Shown: positions 25,251 through 32,813 of the stretch, piece after piece
Layout of the letters: every line of letters begins with the position of its first letter
How positions within the stretch are numbered: the stretch's first letter is position 1
Origin: JAHFOW01 sp046350595
Lineage (GTDB): Bacteria > Planctomycetota > Brocadiia > Brocadiales > Brocadiaceae
DNA length: 64,000 bases
Direction: 5' to 3'
Assembly: GCA_046350595.1 (NCBI GenBank)
Contig: JAXMAC010000002.1
Location: forward strand, 36,599 to 100,598
The notes under the pieces: model-generated
Databases searched by the model: none
Seen by the model: the letters and a program-made list of their open reading frames with translations, nothing else
What the model was told of the DNA's origin: nothing
Position numbers and translations under genes: made by a program

Positions 25251-26222
25251 TTAATAGTGCTTTTTCGTCAAGCTGTTGCGAACGTTGCTGACGACATTAA
25301 AACGATCAACAATTTCACCATGGATATTTTTGAAGTAAAATGACGCCTTGTTTGGTTCCCCGTCTCTGTTAAAGACGCCAAACAGAACGCCATACGTGGC
25401 ATGCTGTTTACTTGTATAAATTTTTGCCCACCAGGGGCCGCTGATTTCCTGGGAATAAATACTTGAGCCGCCCAGCCCACTGAAAAATGCAAAGGTCTTG
25501 CCTTCCTCAATGTTCAAGGTGTCGGATTGGCTGGCAATGGTTTGTTTTTCAAAATTGCTCATCAAATACGTCCGGCCATAGGAATGATCATGCGCCGTTG
25601 CAATGATTGCGCCGCCTTCCCGCGCCTCCTCGTATACGCCCCAGCCGGTCTCATCTTTTTTGCCATCTACCTGCATGAGTCTCATGTTTTCATGCCAGCC
25701 GCAAATTCTCCAGATGGATTTATCCGCAGCGAGTTGATTCTTTATATAGGCGCTGTGTTCGGATCCTAATAATCCAGGCGCAGCGAGAATGACGAAGATA
25801 CCTTTGTATCTGAGTGATGATTTAACCCCAAGGTCTCCGTCCCACGAAATTGCCAATCGTTTGAGTCTGTTTTCCAGATATGCCTGGTAACCATATTTCC
25901 CATGCCATTTTTCGACATCATGATTTCCAACACATGCAAAATAGGGGAAATCGGCGCCGAGAATATTATTAATTTGAGATTCCCAAGCAGAAGGTTTATT
26001 TGTGTGGTCAAAATCACCCAGATGAATAACAGCCTGAGCGCCCTCTGATTTTATCAGCCGCAAGACCTCTTCGGCGTCCTTCCCCAGTCCCTGATCTCCA
26101 ATAAAGGCGATCTTGAAATTGGACGGCGTTTCGGAGACCAGGTCTGGTGTATTTGCCCATATCTCACTATAAATACCAATAACAAACAAGAAACCCGCAA
26201 CAACACATTTCCATCTGACCAT
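25251..26222 (-). CDS. Exported metallophosphoesterase (purple-acid-phosphatase-like)
   Basis: A 323-residue calcineurin-like phosphoesterase with an N-terminal signal peptide (residues 1 to about 24, ending near SEIWA), so periplasmic or surface. The metal-binding motifs are GDQG near 43, HLGDFDH near 72, GNHD near 100 and CGWHENM near 177. AHDHSYGRT near 220 is the GHxH-type motif of the purple acid phosphatase branch. Its substrate is a phosphomonoester of unknown kind. It lies between the RND exporter (41-bp gap) and the ANL ligase (5-bp gap) in an apparent operon. Confidence 0.85.
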   Translation of the reverse strand: MVRWKCVVAGFLFVIGIYSEIWANTPDLVSETPSNFKIAFIGDQGLGKDAEEVLRLIKSEGAQAVIHLGDFDHTNKPSAWESQINNILGADFPYFACVGNHDVEKWHGKYGYQAYLENRLKRLAISWDGDLGVKSSLRYKGIFVILAAPGLLGSEHSAYIKNQLAADKSIWRICGWHENMRLMQVDGKKDETGWGVYEEAREGGAIIATAHDHSYGRTYLMSNFEKQTIASQSDTLNIEEGKTFAFFSGLGGSSIYSQEISGPWWAKIYTSKQHATYGVLFGVFNRDGEPNKASFYFKNIHGEIVDRFNVVSNVRNSLTKKHY

Positions 26223-26263
26223 TTCTTATGGTCTCCTATAAAAGTTTATTTAACAAAAAATAT

Positions 26264-28579
26264 TCAAAACCTCGGTTTAAACAGCATCAGGCAACTGGGG
26301 GATATCAGTAAATCCGATAGAATGGCATTTACTATGGTTATACTCGTTAGCAAGCCAAAATATTGAATTGGTTTGAAACTTGAAAAGGAGAAGACCATAA
26401 ATCCAAAGGCGGCTGATAGTGAAGTAAACAGGGCGGTTTTCCCTGCCTCGCGCAGTGTGTTGCATAGTGCAGTAGAGTAGTCTCCATTTGCCGGCAGTTC
26501 TTTTTTAAAGTTATAAAAAATGTGGATAGTATTATCGACGGAAATTCCCAGTGCAATGCTGGCAATCATGATTGTGGCTGCATCAAGTTTCATCCCTGTA
26601 AAACCCATTAAACCAAGTGTAAAGGTAATAGGCAATATGTTGGGAATAACGCTGATGAGTCCAATTTTGACCGATTTCAGGGCGATTGCCGTTGAAATAA
26701 ATGTCAGAAAGAAGGCTAGGGAAAAGGACTGAATTTCACTCCACAAAATATTATCCTGGACATTAATCAAAAGGGGTACGATCCCCGTAATATGCCATGA
26801 CAGGGCGGCTGTGTTCAAATGTTCGTGAATATAATCTTTTATAGATTGTATGATGGCCTGGTATCGGTTTGAGCCTATTTGTTTCATACGCACCGAAACC
26901 CTCGCATCGGTATATCCCTGAGTATAAAGGCTCTTAACTTGTTTGTTACCATATAACGAGGCAAGTTTTATATATTCATAACATTCTTTTTCTGTATCCG
27001 GAAGAGAAAAATATTGAGGTTTATCGTTCATTAAAATCTGATGCGTCTTTTGGACATAATTAGCAACCGATAGAGAGCCGGTAATCTCAGGAATACCGCC
27101 GAGGTATTTTTGTAGTGATATAAGGTTGTTTAATATTTCCGGTTTAAGTATTGTAGCGCCGTTTGTTGTTTCTGCAACAATCTCGATGGGCAACAAACCC
27201 ATGAGGTGTTTTTCGATGTATGCATTATCCCTTGATATATGGCTGTTCTTCGGAAATGATGCCATAATATCAGATTCTATCCGAAGTTTTGATATGCCCC
27301 ATATAAAGACAATGCCGGAGCCAAGGGCACACAACAGGATAGCGCCCTTGTAGTTTACTGTAAAATGCCCCAGTTTCGAAAAGAAGGAATTCATAGCCTG
27401 CTCTCCGTCATGTATTTCCATAAAATTGTTTTTTTTCCCTGGAATGTTTTCTCTGCATCTCTGCTTTCTTAACGGAATGAAGGAAAGCAGGATAGGTATA
27501 AGCGTCATGCTGATAAAAAAAGTAAGCACCGTACAGCCAGCCATAAAGAGACCAGTTGTCAGAACAGGGGGAATACTGCTGGTTGCCAGCGACATAAAGC
27601 CCACTACCGTTGTAATGGTTGTCATAAGGATAGGAATGCCAACATGGCGTAAGGTATTATAAAGGGCATCCTCAGCGTCCGAAGATAATTTACATTCATG
27701 GTAATAATGACTTATAAGATGGATTGCGGTAGAGAGTGCGATGATGAATGTCAGGGGGTGCAGCATGTTTGAAATCATATTCATTGTCTGTCCACACAGC
27801 ACATAACAGCCCGTTATCCAAATAATACAAACTCCAACAGTCAAGGTGGGAATGAATATCCCGGAGATGCGCCTGAACAAACACCCCAATACAACGATTG
27901 CCAACACAAACATAAATGGCGTTAACCTTGCCATGTCTTGCTTTGACATGCGATCGAGTTCAGCATTAATGACAGAAGGCCCCGCAAGATGGTACGTATA
28001 TTTTTTTCCTTTCGTGGTTGGTGTTTGAGAAGCAGCTTCATAAAGCACACGCCGTACCTCAGATACCAGTTGTTTTCTCGATTCAGGCCCGGCGCTTTTC
28101 ACCGTTGCTATTAGAGCGGTGATCTTGCCATTTTTCGAGATGATAGTATTTTGATAGTTTGGATCTGTGAGCGCCTGGTGTTTAAAGATATTCAGGAGTG
28201 TGCGGTTTTGCTGAGACTGCATCTTTTCTTTTAAAAATGGGGATGTAACAGTATCCCTCAATACATCTGCCAGCGAGGTGACGCTTACGATACCATCCAG
28301 TTTCTTCAGTTTTTCTGCTAAGGCGTTAACCGCCTGAAAATGTTCCTTTGTGAATATGTTGGCTGCGCTCATGGCTACGACGAGAAATTCCTCATCGCCA
28401 AATTTATTCAGAAACGACCGATAGTAGTCCAGGTCTTTATCATTGCTCGAAAGCCAGATTTCTATGGAATTGTCAGTTCTCATTTTCCGGGCAGAATAAG
28501 CCAGGACGGCAGTAATGACAATCACACAAACCAAAATATATATTCTACATGTGATGAGTATCTGAATGTACTTTTTCAA
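26264..28579 (-). CDS. RND-superfamily exporter (MMPL/HpnN-like)
   Basis: A 771-residue membrane protein with two homologous halves. Each half has one membrane helix, a large periplasmic loop and a bundle of five helices, 12 in total. The first helix is YILVCVIVITAVLAYSARKM. The loop of the first half carries SIEIWLSSNDKDLDYY. The bundle segments include HPLTFIIALSTAIHLISHYY and, in the second half, IASIALGISVDNTIHIFY with the conserved Asp used for proton coupling in RND pumps. The size fits MMPL/HpnN-type lipid exporters and not the larger 1000-aa AcrB-type pumps; no HlyD or TolC partner is adjacent. Cargo could be hopanoids or other membrane lipids, which is inference from neighbours. Confidence 0.85.
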   Translation of the reverse strand: MKKYIQILITCRIYILVCVIVITAVLAYSARKMRTDNSIEIWLSSNDKDLDYYRSFLNKFGDEEFLVVAMSAANIFTKEHFQAVNALAEKLKKLDGIVSVTSLADVLRDTVTSPFLKEKMQSQQNRTLLNIFKHQALTDPNYQNTIISKNGKITALIATVKSAGPESRKQLVSEVRRVLYEAASQTPTTKGKKYTYHLAGPSVINAELDRMSKQDMARLTPFMFVLAIVVLGCLFRRISGIFIPTLTVGVCIIWITGCYVLCGQTMNMISNMLHPLTFIIALSTAIHLISHYYHECKLSSDAEDALYNTLRHVGIPILMTTITTVVGFMSLATSSIPPVLTTGLFMAGCTVLTFFISMTLIPILLSFIPLRKQRCRENIPGKKNNFMEIHDGEQAMNSFFSKLGHFTVNYKGAILLCALGSGIVFIWGISKLRIESDIMASFPKNSHISRDNAYIEKHLMGLLPIEIVAETTNGATILKPEILNNLISLQKYLGGIPEITGSLSVANYVQKTHQILMNDKPQYFSLPDTEKECYEYIKLASLYGNKQVKSLYTQGYTDARVSVRMKQIGSNRYQAIIQSIKDYIHEHLNTAALSWHITGIVPLLINVQDNILWSEIQSFSLAFFLTFISTAIALKSVKIGLISVIPNILPITFTLGLMGFTGMKLDAATIMIASIALGISVDNTIHIFYNFKKELPANGDYSTALCNTLREAGKTALFTSLSAAFGFMVFSFSSFKPIQYFGLLTSITIVNAILSDLLISPSCLMLFKPRF

Positions 28580-28628
28580 AGTAAATAAACCAAATGTTTC
28601 TGTTTAATCGAAGACGATTAAACCAGTA

Positions 28629-28702
28629 AAACACACCCCTAAACCCCTCTTGATAGGGGGACTTTTACTTTCCCCTCTGAAAAGAGAGGCCGGGGGTGTG
28701 TT
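28629..28702. repeat. Inverted repeat ACACACCCC...GGGGTGTGT with inner hairpins
   Basis: The outer arms AACACACCCCT and GGGGGTGTGTT flank two inner inverted stretches, ACCCCTC...GAGAGG and CCTCTTGATAGGGGG. It lies in the 152-bp gap upstream of the RND gene. A related structure with AACCCCCTC...GAGGGGGT is at about 39208-39256. Confidence 0.6.
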
Positions 28703-28731
28703 TCAAACCGGCAAATATTACATTACTACCA

Positions 28732-29811
28732 TCAGTTTTTTTCTAAGGAAACTGCCAGGGGGGTAACGTTCCTCTGGTACATTTGATAAGGCTGGCTATA
28801 GGTCGCATAACCATCCCTGGATACCCTCAGGGTGTACTCTCCTGCCTTGACCTTATCCAGGGTGAACCTACCATCTCCATCTGTCATGGATGTATATTTT
28901 ACTTTACCGTTTTGTAAAAGCTTTATTTCGGCATCAGATACCGCTACTCCGCTAGTGGCGGAAAATTCCTGAGCATTGTACTTAACAATCCATTTCTTGA
29001 TCTTTCTGTAGTTGCTTATACTCTTGAGATATACCCACATAGTGCCATTCTTATTCAACTTTTGTAATATAAGGGATTTCGGATCGCCAGGTGTGATAAG
29101 CCTGGGGGCAGTTACTTCCGCATATGTTGTAAGGGGGGTATCGCTCTTTTGGCCGCCTTTTTTGTGACAGCTTATACATTTTGCATCGAGAATTGATTTT
29201 ATGTCACTGGTATAACTGATCTCCTGATTTCCCGCAACGGTTTCCGTTACTACACCTGTAAGGTCAAGATCGTGGGCACTGATAAAAACCCTGTCTGCGG
29301 CGCCGGCAACGTGGCAATCTTTGGCATTACAGCCCCCGTGCGGGGCTTCACCGGGCATCTTTACCTCACGGCCTTTGTAGGATACAGATATTGTAAAAGG
29401 CGGGTTCAACGATGTATTCGTGTAGATATTTCCTAATTGATCAGACGTAATGGTTTCTGTCGTACCATTTGCATCTGTTATCTTAATTTCTGCGCCAGTC
29501 CTGACCTGGGTACCTTCTGGATCCTGATAGATTGTTCCGCCAGCGAAAAAATGTTCTTCTCCACCACCATGACACTTACTGTTCAGACAATTTTTTCCTG
29601 GGTTATGAGATTCGTCCTCATCTTCATCCTCATTATTTTTACCGTTGTCTGCATTTACATTAACATCGCGACTATGCATAAAAAGGTCGTCATTGATATT
29701 CGTTTTCCCTGTACCTGCATAAGAGCCATGCAGAGTATTTATAAAAAAAATTGTCATGCCGCAAAGAAATAGGATCTTGTTCAGATACCTTTTAAAAATT
29801 AAGTTTATCAT
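28732..29811 (-). CDS. Exported cytochrome c-like protein with two CX4CH and one CXXCH plus a CarboxypepD_reg-like domain
   Basis: A 359-residue exported protein. The signal peptide runs to about residue 32 (hydrophobic ILFLCGMTIFFINTLHGSYA). An acidic linker (NNEDEDEDESHN) follows. Haem-type motifs are CLNSKCH (about 75), CNAKDCH (about 162) and CISCH (about 213). The first two have four residues between the cysteines. A carboxypeptidase-regulatory-like beta domain (GVAVSDAEIKL...DGDGRFTLDKVKAGEYTLRV) forms the C-terminus, and a similar GTIYQDPEGTQV...SDQLGNIYT repeat lies between the first motifs. The domain mix suggests a surface or lumenal electron carrier or haem protein. Neighbouring genes on the same strand are a small acidic protein upstream and the RND exporter downstream. 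Haem attachment is inferred from the motifs. Confidence 0.75.
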   Translation of the reverse strand: MINLIFKRYLNKILFLCGMTIFFINTLHGSYAGTGKTNINDDLFMHSRDVNVNADNGKNNEDEDEDESHNPGKNCLNSKCHGGGEEHFFAGGTIYQDPEGTQVRTGAEIKITDANGTTETITSDQLGNIYTNTSLNPPFTISVSYKGREVKMPGEAPHGGCNAKDCHVAGAADRVFISAHDLDLTGVVTETVAGNQEISYTSDIKSILDAKCISCHKKGGQKSDTPLTTYAEVTAPRLITPGDPKSLILQKLNKNGTMWVYLKSISNYRKIKKWIVKYNAQEFSATSGVAVSDAEIKLLQNGKVKYTSMTDGDGRFTLDKVKAGEYTLRVSRDGYATYSQPYQMYQRNVTPLAVSLEKN

Positions 29812-29902
29812 AATTCGATTCTCCTCAATTAACTTTCTATGTAAAGTTTAAAATATTTTGATTCTCTTTTGTCCATCTCCCGCCAAAAGGTTTCAGATAT
29901 TT

Positions 29903-30334
29903 TTATGTAAAATCTTGCTCATTACTCTCACCCTCTCTATCTTCGTTGGTATTGTCTTTGTCATCCCGGATGTCCGGATCATCATCTTCTTCGTCATGGC
30001 CGTCATCGTCATTATTCCAACGGTAATGGTTACTCACCATATAGCAATAAGAATAATCGGTGTTTTTATTGTCATTGTGTTGAACATGCTTGCTCGAGCA
30101 ATTGGAAGCAGCTCCGACACTATGAATAAGTTTATACATGGTAAGGATATTTATATCATGCGCAGGCGGGGTTGCTAATAGGCGTACCTGAAAGTTGACC
30201 TCTTCATTTACCGGTAAATCATCGACGGAAAGCGTTTCCATGAGAAGAGAACCCACCGTGAATATCACCAGAATCAATGCTGTTAATGACATCCAATGAG
30301 TCCATGTAAACGTCCGCTTTACTATGTTTTGCAT
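29903..30334 (-). CDS. Small membrane-anchored acidic/His protein, unknown
   Basis: About 143 residues from the ATG at 30334 (MQNIVKRTFTW), which has AAAGGA 11 nt upstream. Starts at ATG 30346 or GTG 30358 are possible alternatives, and the GTG would overlap the SCP2 stop codon. One membrane helix (LTALILVIFTVGSLLMETL) is followed by a soluble part, and the last 50 residues are a run of Asp, Glu, Asn and His (DDDGHDEEDDDPD) that could bind divalent metal. I know no family. It is positioned between the SCP2 protein and the CX4CH protein, whose own N-terminus has a similar acidic stretch. A plus-strand frame across the same DNA is not favoured. Confidence 0.55.
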   Translation of the reverse strand: MQNIVKRTFTWTHWMSLTALILVIFTVGSLLMETLSVDDLPVNEEVNFQVRLLATPPAHDINILTMYKLIHSVGAASNCSSKHVQHNDNKNTDYSYCYMVSNHYRWNNDDDGHDEEDDDPDIRDDKDNTNEDREGESNEQDFT

Positions 30335-30359
30335 ACCACTCGTCATCCTTTCTCTCACA

Positions 30360-30725
30360 TTACATATAGCCGACCAGAATATTCATCTTCAATGCCAGGA
30401 ACATATCGCCTTTTATATTGACCATTCCCCTGAAAAATGCCTGTTGGGGCGTTATCTTACGTCTGATAATCGACAGAAATGTGGCGCTGTCCATCGTGAA
30501 TACACAGGTTGGTTTTTCACAAAATGCTGTTGTTACATCTTTCACAAGGCCATTTTCAACGACGACGTTCCACCTCCCATTTCCACAGTCGGTTATCTCA
30601 AATTGAATAACCGCATTGAGCGAGGATATCTTGGGTACCGGAGACAGGTTTACCCTTGCCTTCAGGAGTTGATTAAAGTACTCCACGTGAGTTATGTTTT
30701 CCGGAATTTCAGGTCTTTCGTTCAT
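30360..30725 (-). CDS. SCP2 sterol-transfer-domain protein
   Basis: A 121-residue single-domain protein with the SCP2/sterol-carrier pattern: AVIQFEITDCGNGRWNVVVENG, then a CVFTMDSATFLSIIRRKITP segment, then AFFRGMVNIKGDMFLALKM near the end. Such domains bind hydrophobic ligands (sterols, hopanoids, acyl chains) in the cytoplasm. There is no signal peptide. It is in the same orientation and next to the thioester-reductase-like SDR (93 bp upstream, with a palindrome in the gap) and the small acidic membrane protein. A role in lipid handling is inferred. Confidence 0.72.
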   Translation of the reverse strand: MNERPEIPENITHVEYFNQLLKARVNLSPVPKISSLNAVIQFEITDCGNGRWNVVVENGLVKDVTTAFCEKPTCVFTMDSATFLSIIRRKITPQQAFFRGMVNIKGDMFLALKMNILVGYM

Positions 30726-30760
30726 AAGTTAATTTATGTATAGGAATTTCAAACGATCAT

Positions 30761-30788
30761 GTAGTGGCAAGGCACGCCTTGCCACTAC
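30761..30788. repeat. 28-bp palindrome GTAGTGGCAAGGC...GCCTTGCCACTAC
   Basis: The arms GTAGTGGCAAGGC and GCCTTGCCACTAC are perfectly complementary with a 2-nt centre. A second copy is at 53162-53189. Each lies downstream of a minus-strand gene, so they may act as transcription stops or be REP-like. Confidence 0.85.
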
Positions 30789-30817
30789 GCTGTTATAGAA
30801 GTCGCCGAATGCCTAAT

Positions 30818-32035
30818 TTAAAAATGGAGTTCCAGTCCTTCATGTGTCGCAAAGCATGGGAAGACAAGACCGCTTCCTATTTTTCCCCAGTTTGCAGCGA
30901 TGCCATATTGAATGAAGCGGTTGATGAGTTCCTGGGTAATTAAGGGACATTCAATTCCCGTGCCGATCAGGAGTTTCCTTGTATTCGTTGAATCGAAGTC
31001 AGGTTCACCAAACATATACGGTTGAAATGCCTCTGTGCCCTGTAAAAATAACTTTTCAACCATCGTGCGTGGTTGTTTCCTAAATTCGTATGCATCCACT
31101 ATTTTGGTATGGCTGACACCTGTTGCTACCCCCGTCCACTCTGCAAGTTCTCCAAGCGACGGTGGCGATGGGTTTACGATATGAAAGGTTTTATTTATGC
31201 TTTCAGCCTGCCTCGATATCGCAACAATTGCACGAGCAGCATAGTCTATGGGTATTAGATTTATCGTACCGTACTTATCGCCTAAAATCCTCATCGGGGG
31301 AAGATGATTCGTGTCGTTCCAACAAATCGGCCGGTTACCCCCGTTGTCCTTGCGCATCGCATAATTTTTAAGACGGTACAGTCCTTTTCCAAACACGTAA
31401 ATATTATCGTGGTTTTTTGTATATCCGCTCCTGGAATCGCCGACTATAATACTTGGCCGGTAAACAGTCGTGGGGATGTTACATCGCGTGGCAAATATTC
31501 CGACAAGTTTTTCTGCGTAAAATTTTGATTTTTCATAGGTATTGTTAAATTCCTGCCCATTGTCCAGTTCTTCTTCAAAGACCATATCACGCCTTTTTCC
31601 TGCAACATACGCGGTACTGATGTAATGCAACCGTTTGAGCTTTCCTGCATAACAAAATGAGGCGATATTTTCAGCTCCCGACACATTTGCCCGGGTAAGG
31701 GTGTCGAAGGCGTCATTATTAAATTTCGTGGCGGCAGCACAATGGAACACCTCATCAACGGTTTCTGCCAACTGTATATATTCCTTTGTGTCAAGCCCCA
31801 AACAGCACTTTGTAATATCACCCTCAATTATTTCGAGACGACTTGAAAGCAAGCCGGATACATACGCCGCCGGGGTATGGTTCGGAAAGATTTCAGAGTA
31901 CCTTTCATGTGCTGGAGAATTCGTTGTGCCTCTTACTAAGAGTTTTAAGCGAAAACCGGCATTCAAAAGTTCCCTGGTTATGTAACCTCCTAAAAATCCC
32001 GTTGCGCCCGTGACGAAGATTGTTTTTTGTCTCAT
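30818..32035 (-). CDS. Thioester-reductase-like NAD(P)-dependent SDR
   Basis: A 405-residue extended short-chain dehydrogenase of the Male-sterility/thioester-reductase branch (NAD_binding_4). The nucleotide fold starts at residue 4 with FVTGATGFLGGYI. YISTAYVAGKR near 147 holds the catalytic Tyr and Lys (YVAGK). FHCAAATKFN, about 50 residues before, is the usual active-site region, and VYRPSIIVGDSRSG follows. Family members reduce acyl or aminoacyl thioesters, or act on sterol-type substrates. A set of TGTAAC/GTTACA palindromes is 186-221 bp upstream of the start. The adjacent SCP2 gene and the ANL ligase and RND genes further on make a lipid-modifying pathway plausible. Confidence 0.8.
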   Translation of the reverse strand: MRQKTIFVTGATGFLGGYITRELLNAGFRLKLLVRGTTNSPAHERYSEIFPNHTPAAYVSGLLSSRLEIIEGDITKCCLGLDTKEYIQLAETVDEVFHCAAATKFNNDAFDTLTRANVSGAENIASFCYAGKLKRLHYISTAYVAGKRRDMVFEEELDNGQEFNNTYEKSKFYAEKLVGIFATRCNIPTTVYRPSIIVGDSRSGYTKNHDNIYVFGKGLYRLKNYAMRKDNGGNRPICWNDTNHLPPMRILGDKYGTINLIPIDYAARAIVAISRQAESINKTFHIVNPSPPSLGELAEWTGVATGVSHTKIVDAYEFRKQPRTMVEKLFLQGTEAFQPYMFGEPDFDSTNTRKLLIGTGIECPLITQELINRFIQYGIAANWGKIGSGLVFPCFATHEGLELHF

Positions 32036-32220
32036 TTTACAACACTATTTACGAATAGTTTGAATGCAATACGTTTAACGAACGATGGTAGTTGTCGCAA
32101 CATGGATACCCTAAAGCTAAAAATAATTATATTTATATTAAGTCTTAATATTTGCAATGGTTATGGAAGGTAAACTTTTATTTTATTCGGTGGATGATGA
32201 TGGGGAGTATTTGGTTTTTT

Positions 32221-32256
32221 TGTAATAATTACAAAGAAAACTTGTAACAGTTACAA
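32221..32256. promoter_or_regulatory. Two adjacent operator-like palindromes TGTAATAATTACA and TTGTAACAGTTACAA
   Basis: Two dyads 8 nt apart, both of the form TGTAA(C/T)-n-(G/A)TTACA. The same core recurs at 42021, 42055, 42910 and 42944. They lie upstream of the minus-strand SDR gene. The 500-bp gap 32036-32497 shows no gene otherwise. Confidence 0.55.
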
Positions 32257-32497
32257 AGAAATTTCAAACAGAGACATTTTCTTTGTTCGTAATGAAAAAA
32301 TGTCAATATTTATTATTTAAGGTGCGACCGTATGCCGTGTATAACGTAAGACTTGTAAGAGATTTTTATGCCCGATGGGGGGAATGCCCGTTGGAAAGGC
32401 TGAATTTTCCGGTGTGGTGTTATTTACCGCGCCGACAGGAAGATTTTAGTTTGATACGAAAAAGATCAACGTATCATGAAAATCGGCATTTATAGAA

Positions 32498-32529
32498 TAA
32501 GAGCCTTGTTCGTGAACAAGGCTCTTATC
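32498..32529 (-). terminator. Terminator-like hairpin after tRNA-Asp
   Basis: The arms ATAAGAGCCTTGTTC and GAACAAGGCTCTTAT are perfectly complementary with a 2-nt loop. It begins 11 nt past the 3' end of the tRNA-Asp gene, in the right place to stop the tRNA transcript. Only a few Ts follow. Confidence 0.65.
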
Positions 32530-32539
32530 ATGCAAATGG

Positions 32540-32613
32540 CGAGGCCGACGGGACTCGAACCCGCAACATCCAGATCGACAGTCTGGTACTCTAACCAATT
32601 GAGCTACGGCCCC
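32540..32613 (-). tRNA. tRNA-Asp(GTC)
   Basis: A 74-nt cloverleaf on the minus strand. The acceptor GGGGCCG pairs with CGGCCTC through one G-U pair, and the discriminator base is G. The anticodon loop CTGTCGA gives GTC, and GGTTCGAGTCC forms the T-arm. It is paired with tRNA-Val 77 nt upstream, probably one transcript. CCA is not encoded. Confidence 0.93.
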
Positions 32614-32690
32614 AGAATTTTTTCTTTAATACAAATAATCCATGAACACTTATCTGTTCAAGGATAAATTAAACTCACATTGAACAATGG

Positions 32691-32764
32691 TGGGCGATAT
32701 AGGACTCGAACCTATGACCCCTTGCTTGTAAGGCAAGTGCTCTAGCCAATTGAGCTAATCGCCC
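32691..32764 (-). tRNA. tRNA-Val(TAC)
   Basis: A 74-nt cloverleaf on the minus strand. The acceptor GGGCGAT pairs with ATCGCCC less one wobble, and the discriminator is A. The anticodon arm CTTGC/GCAAG encloses CTTACAA, giving anticodon TAC. The T-arm is GGTTCGAGTCC. It lies 49 nt downstream of the trkH stop codon. Confidence 0.93.
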
Positions 32765-32813
32765 ATAAAGATTTAAAATTATATCATCTCGTTTTTTATG
32801 AGTCAACAGAATT

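Noticed and set aside
25251..25510. Minus-strand frame 25268-25510 and other frames inside the phosphoesterase and RND genes
   Set aside because: Shadow frames in other registers of long, motif-supported genes.
29858..30178. Plus-strand frame of 106 codons, hydrophobic
   Set aside because: It is the complement of the minus-strand acidic protein, whose strand, spacing and Shine-Dalgarno fit the operon.
32476..32667. Plus-strand frame with ARPTGLEPATSRSTVWYSNQ
   Set aside because: It is the antisense of tRNA-Asp; this reading is a well-known false protein produced by tRNA genes.
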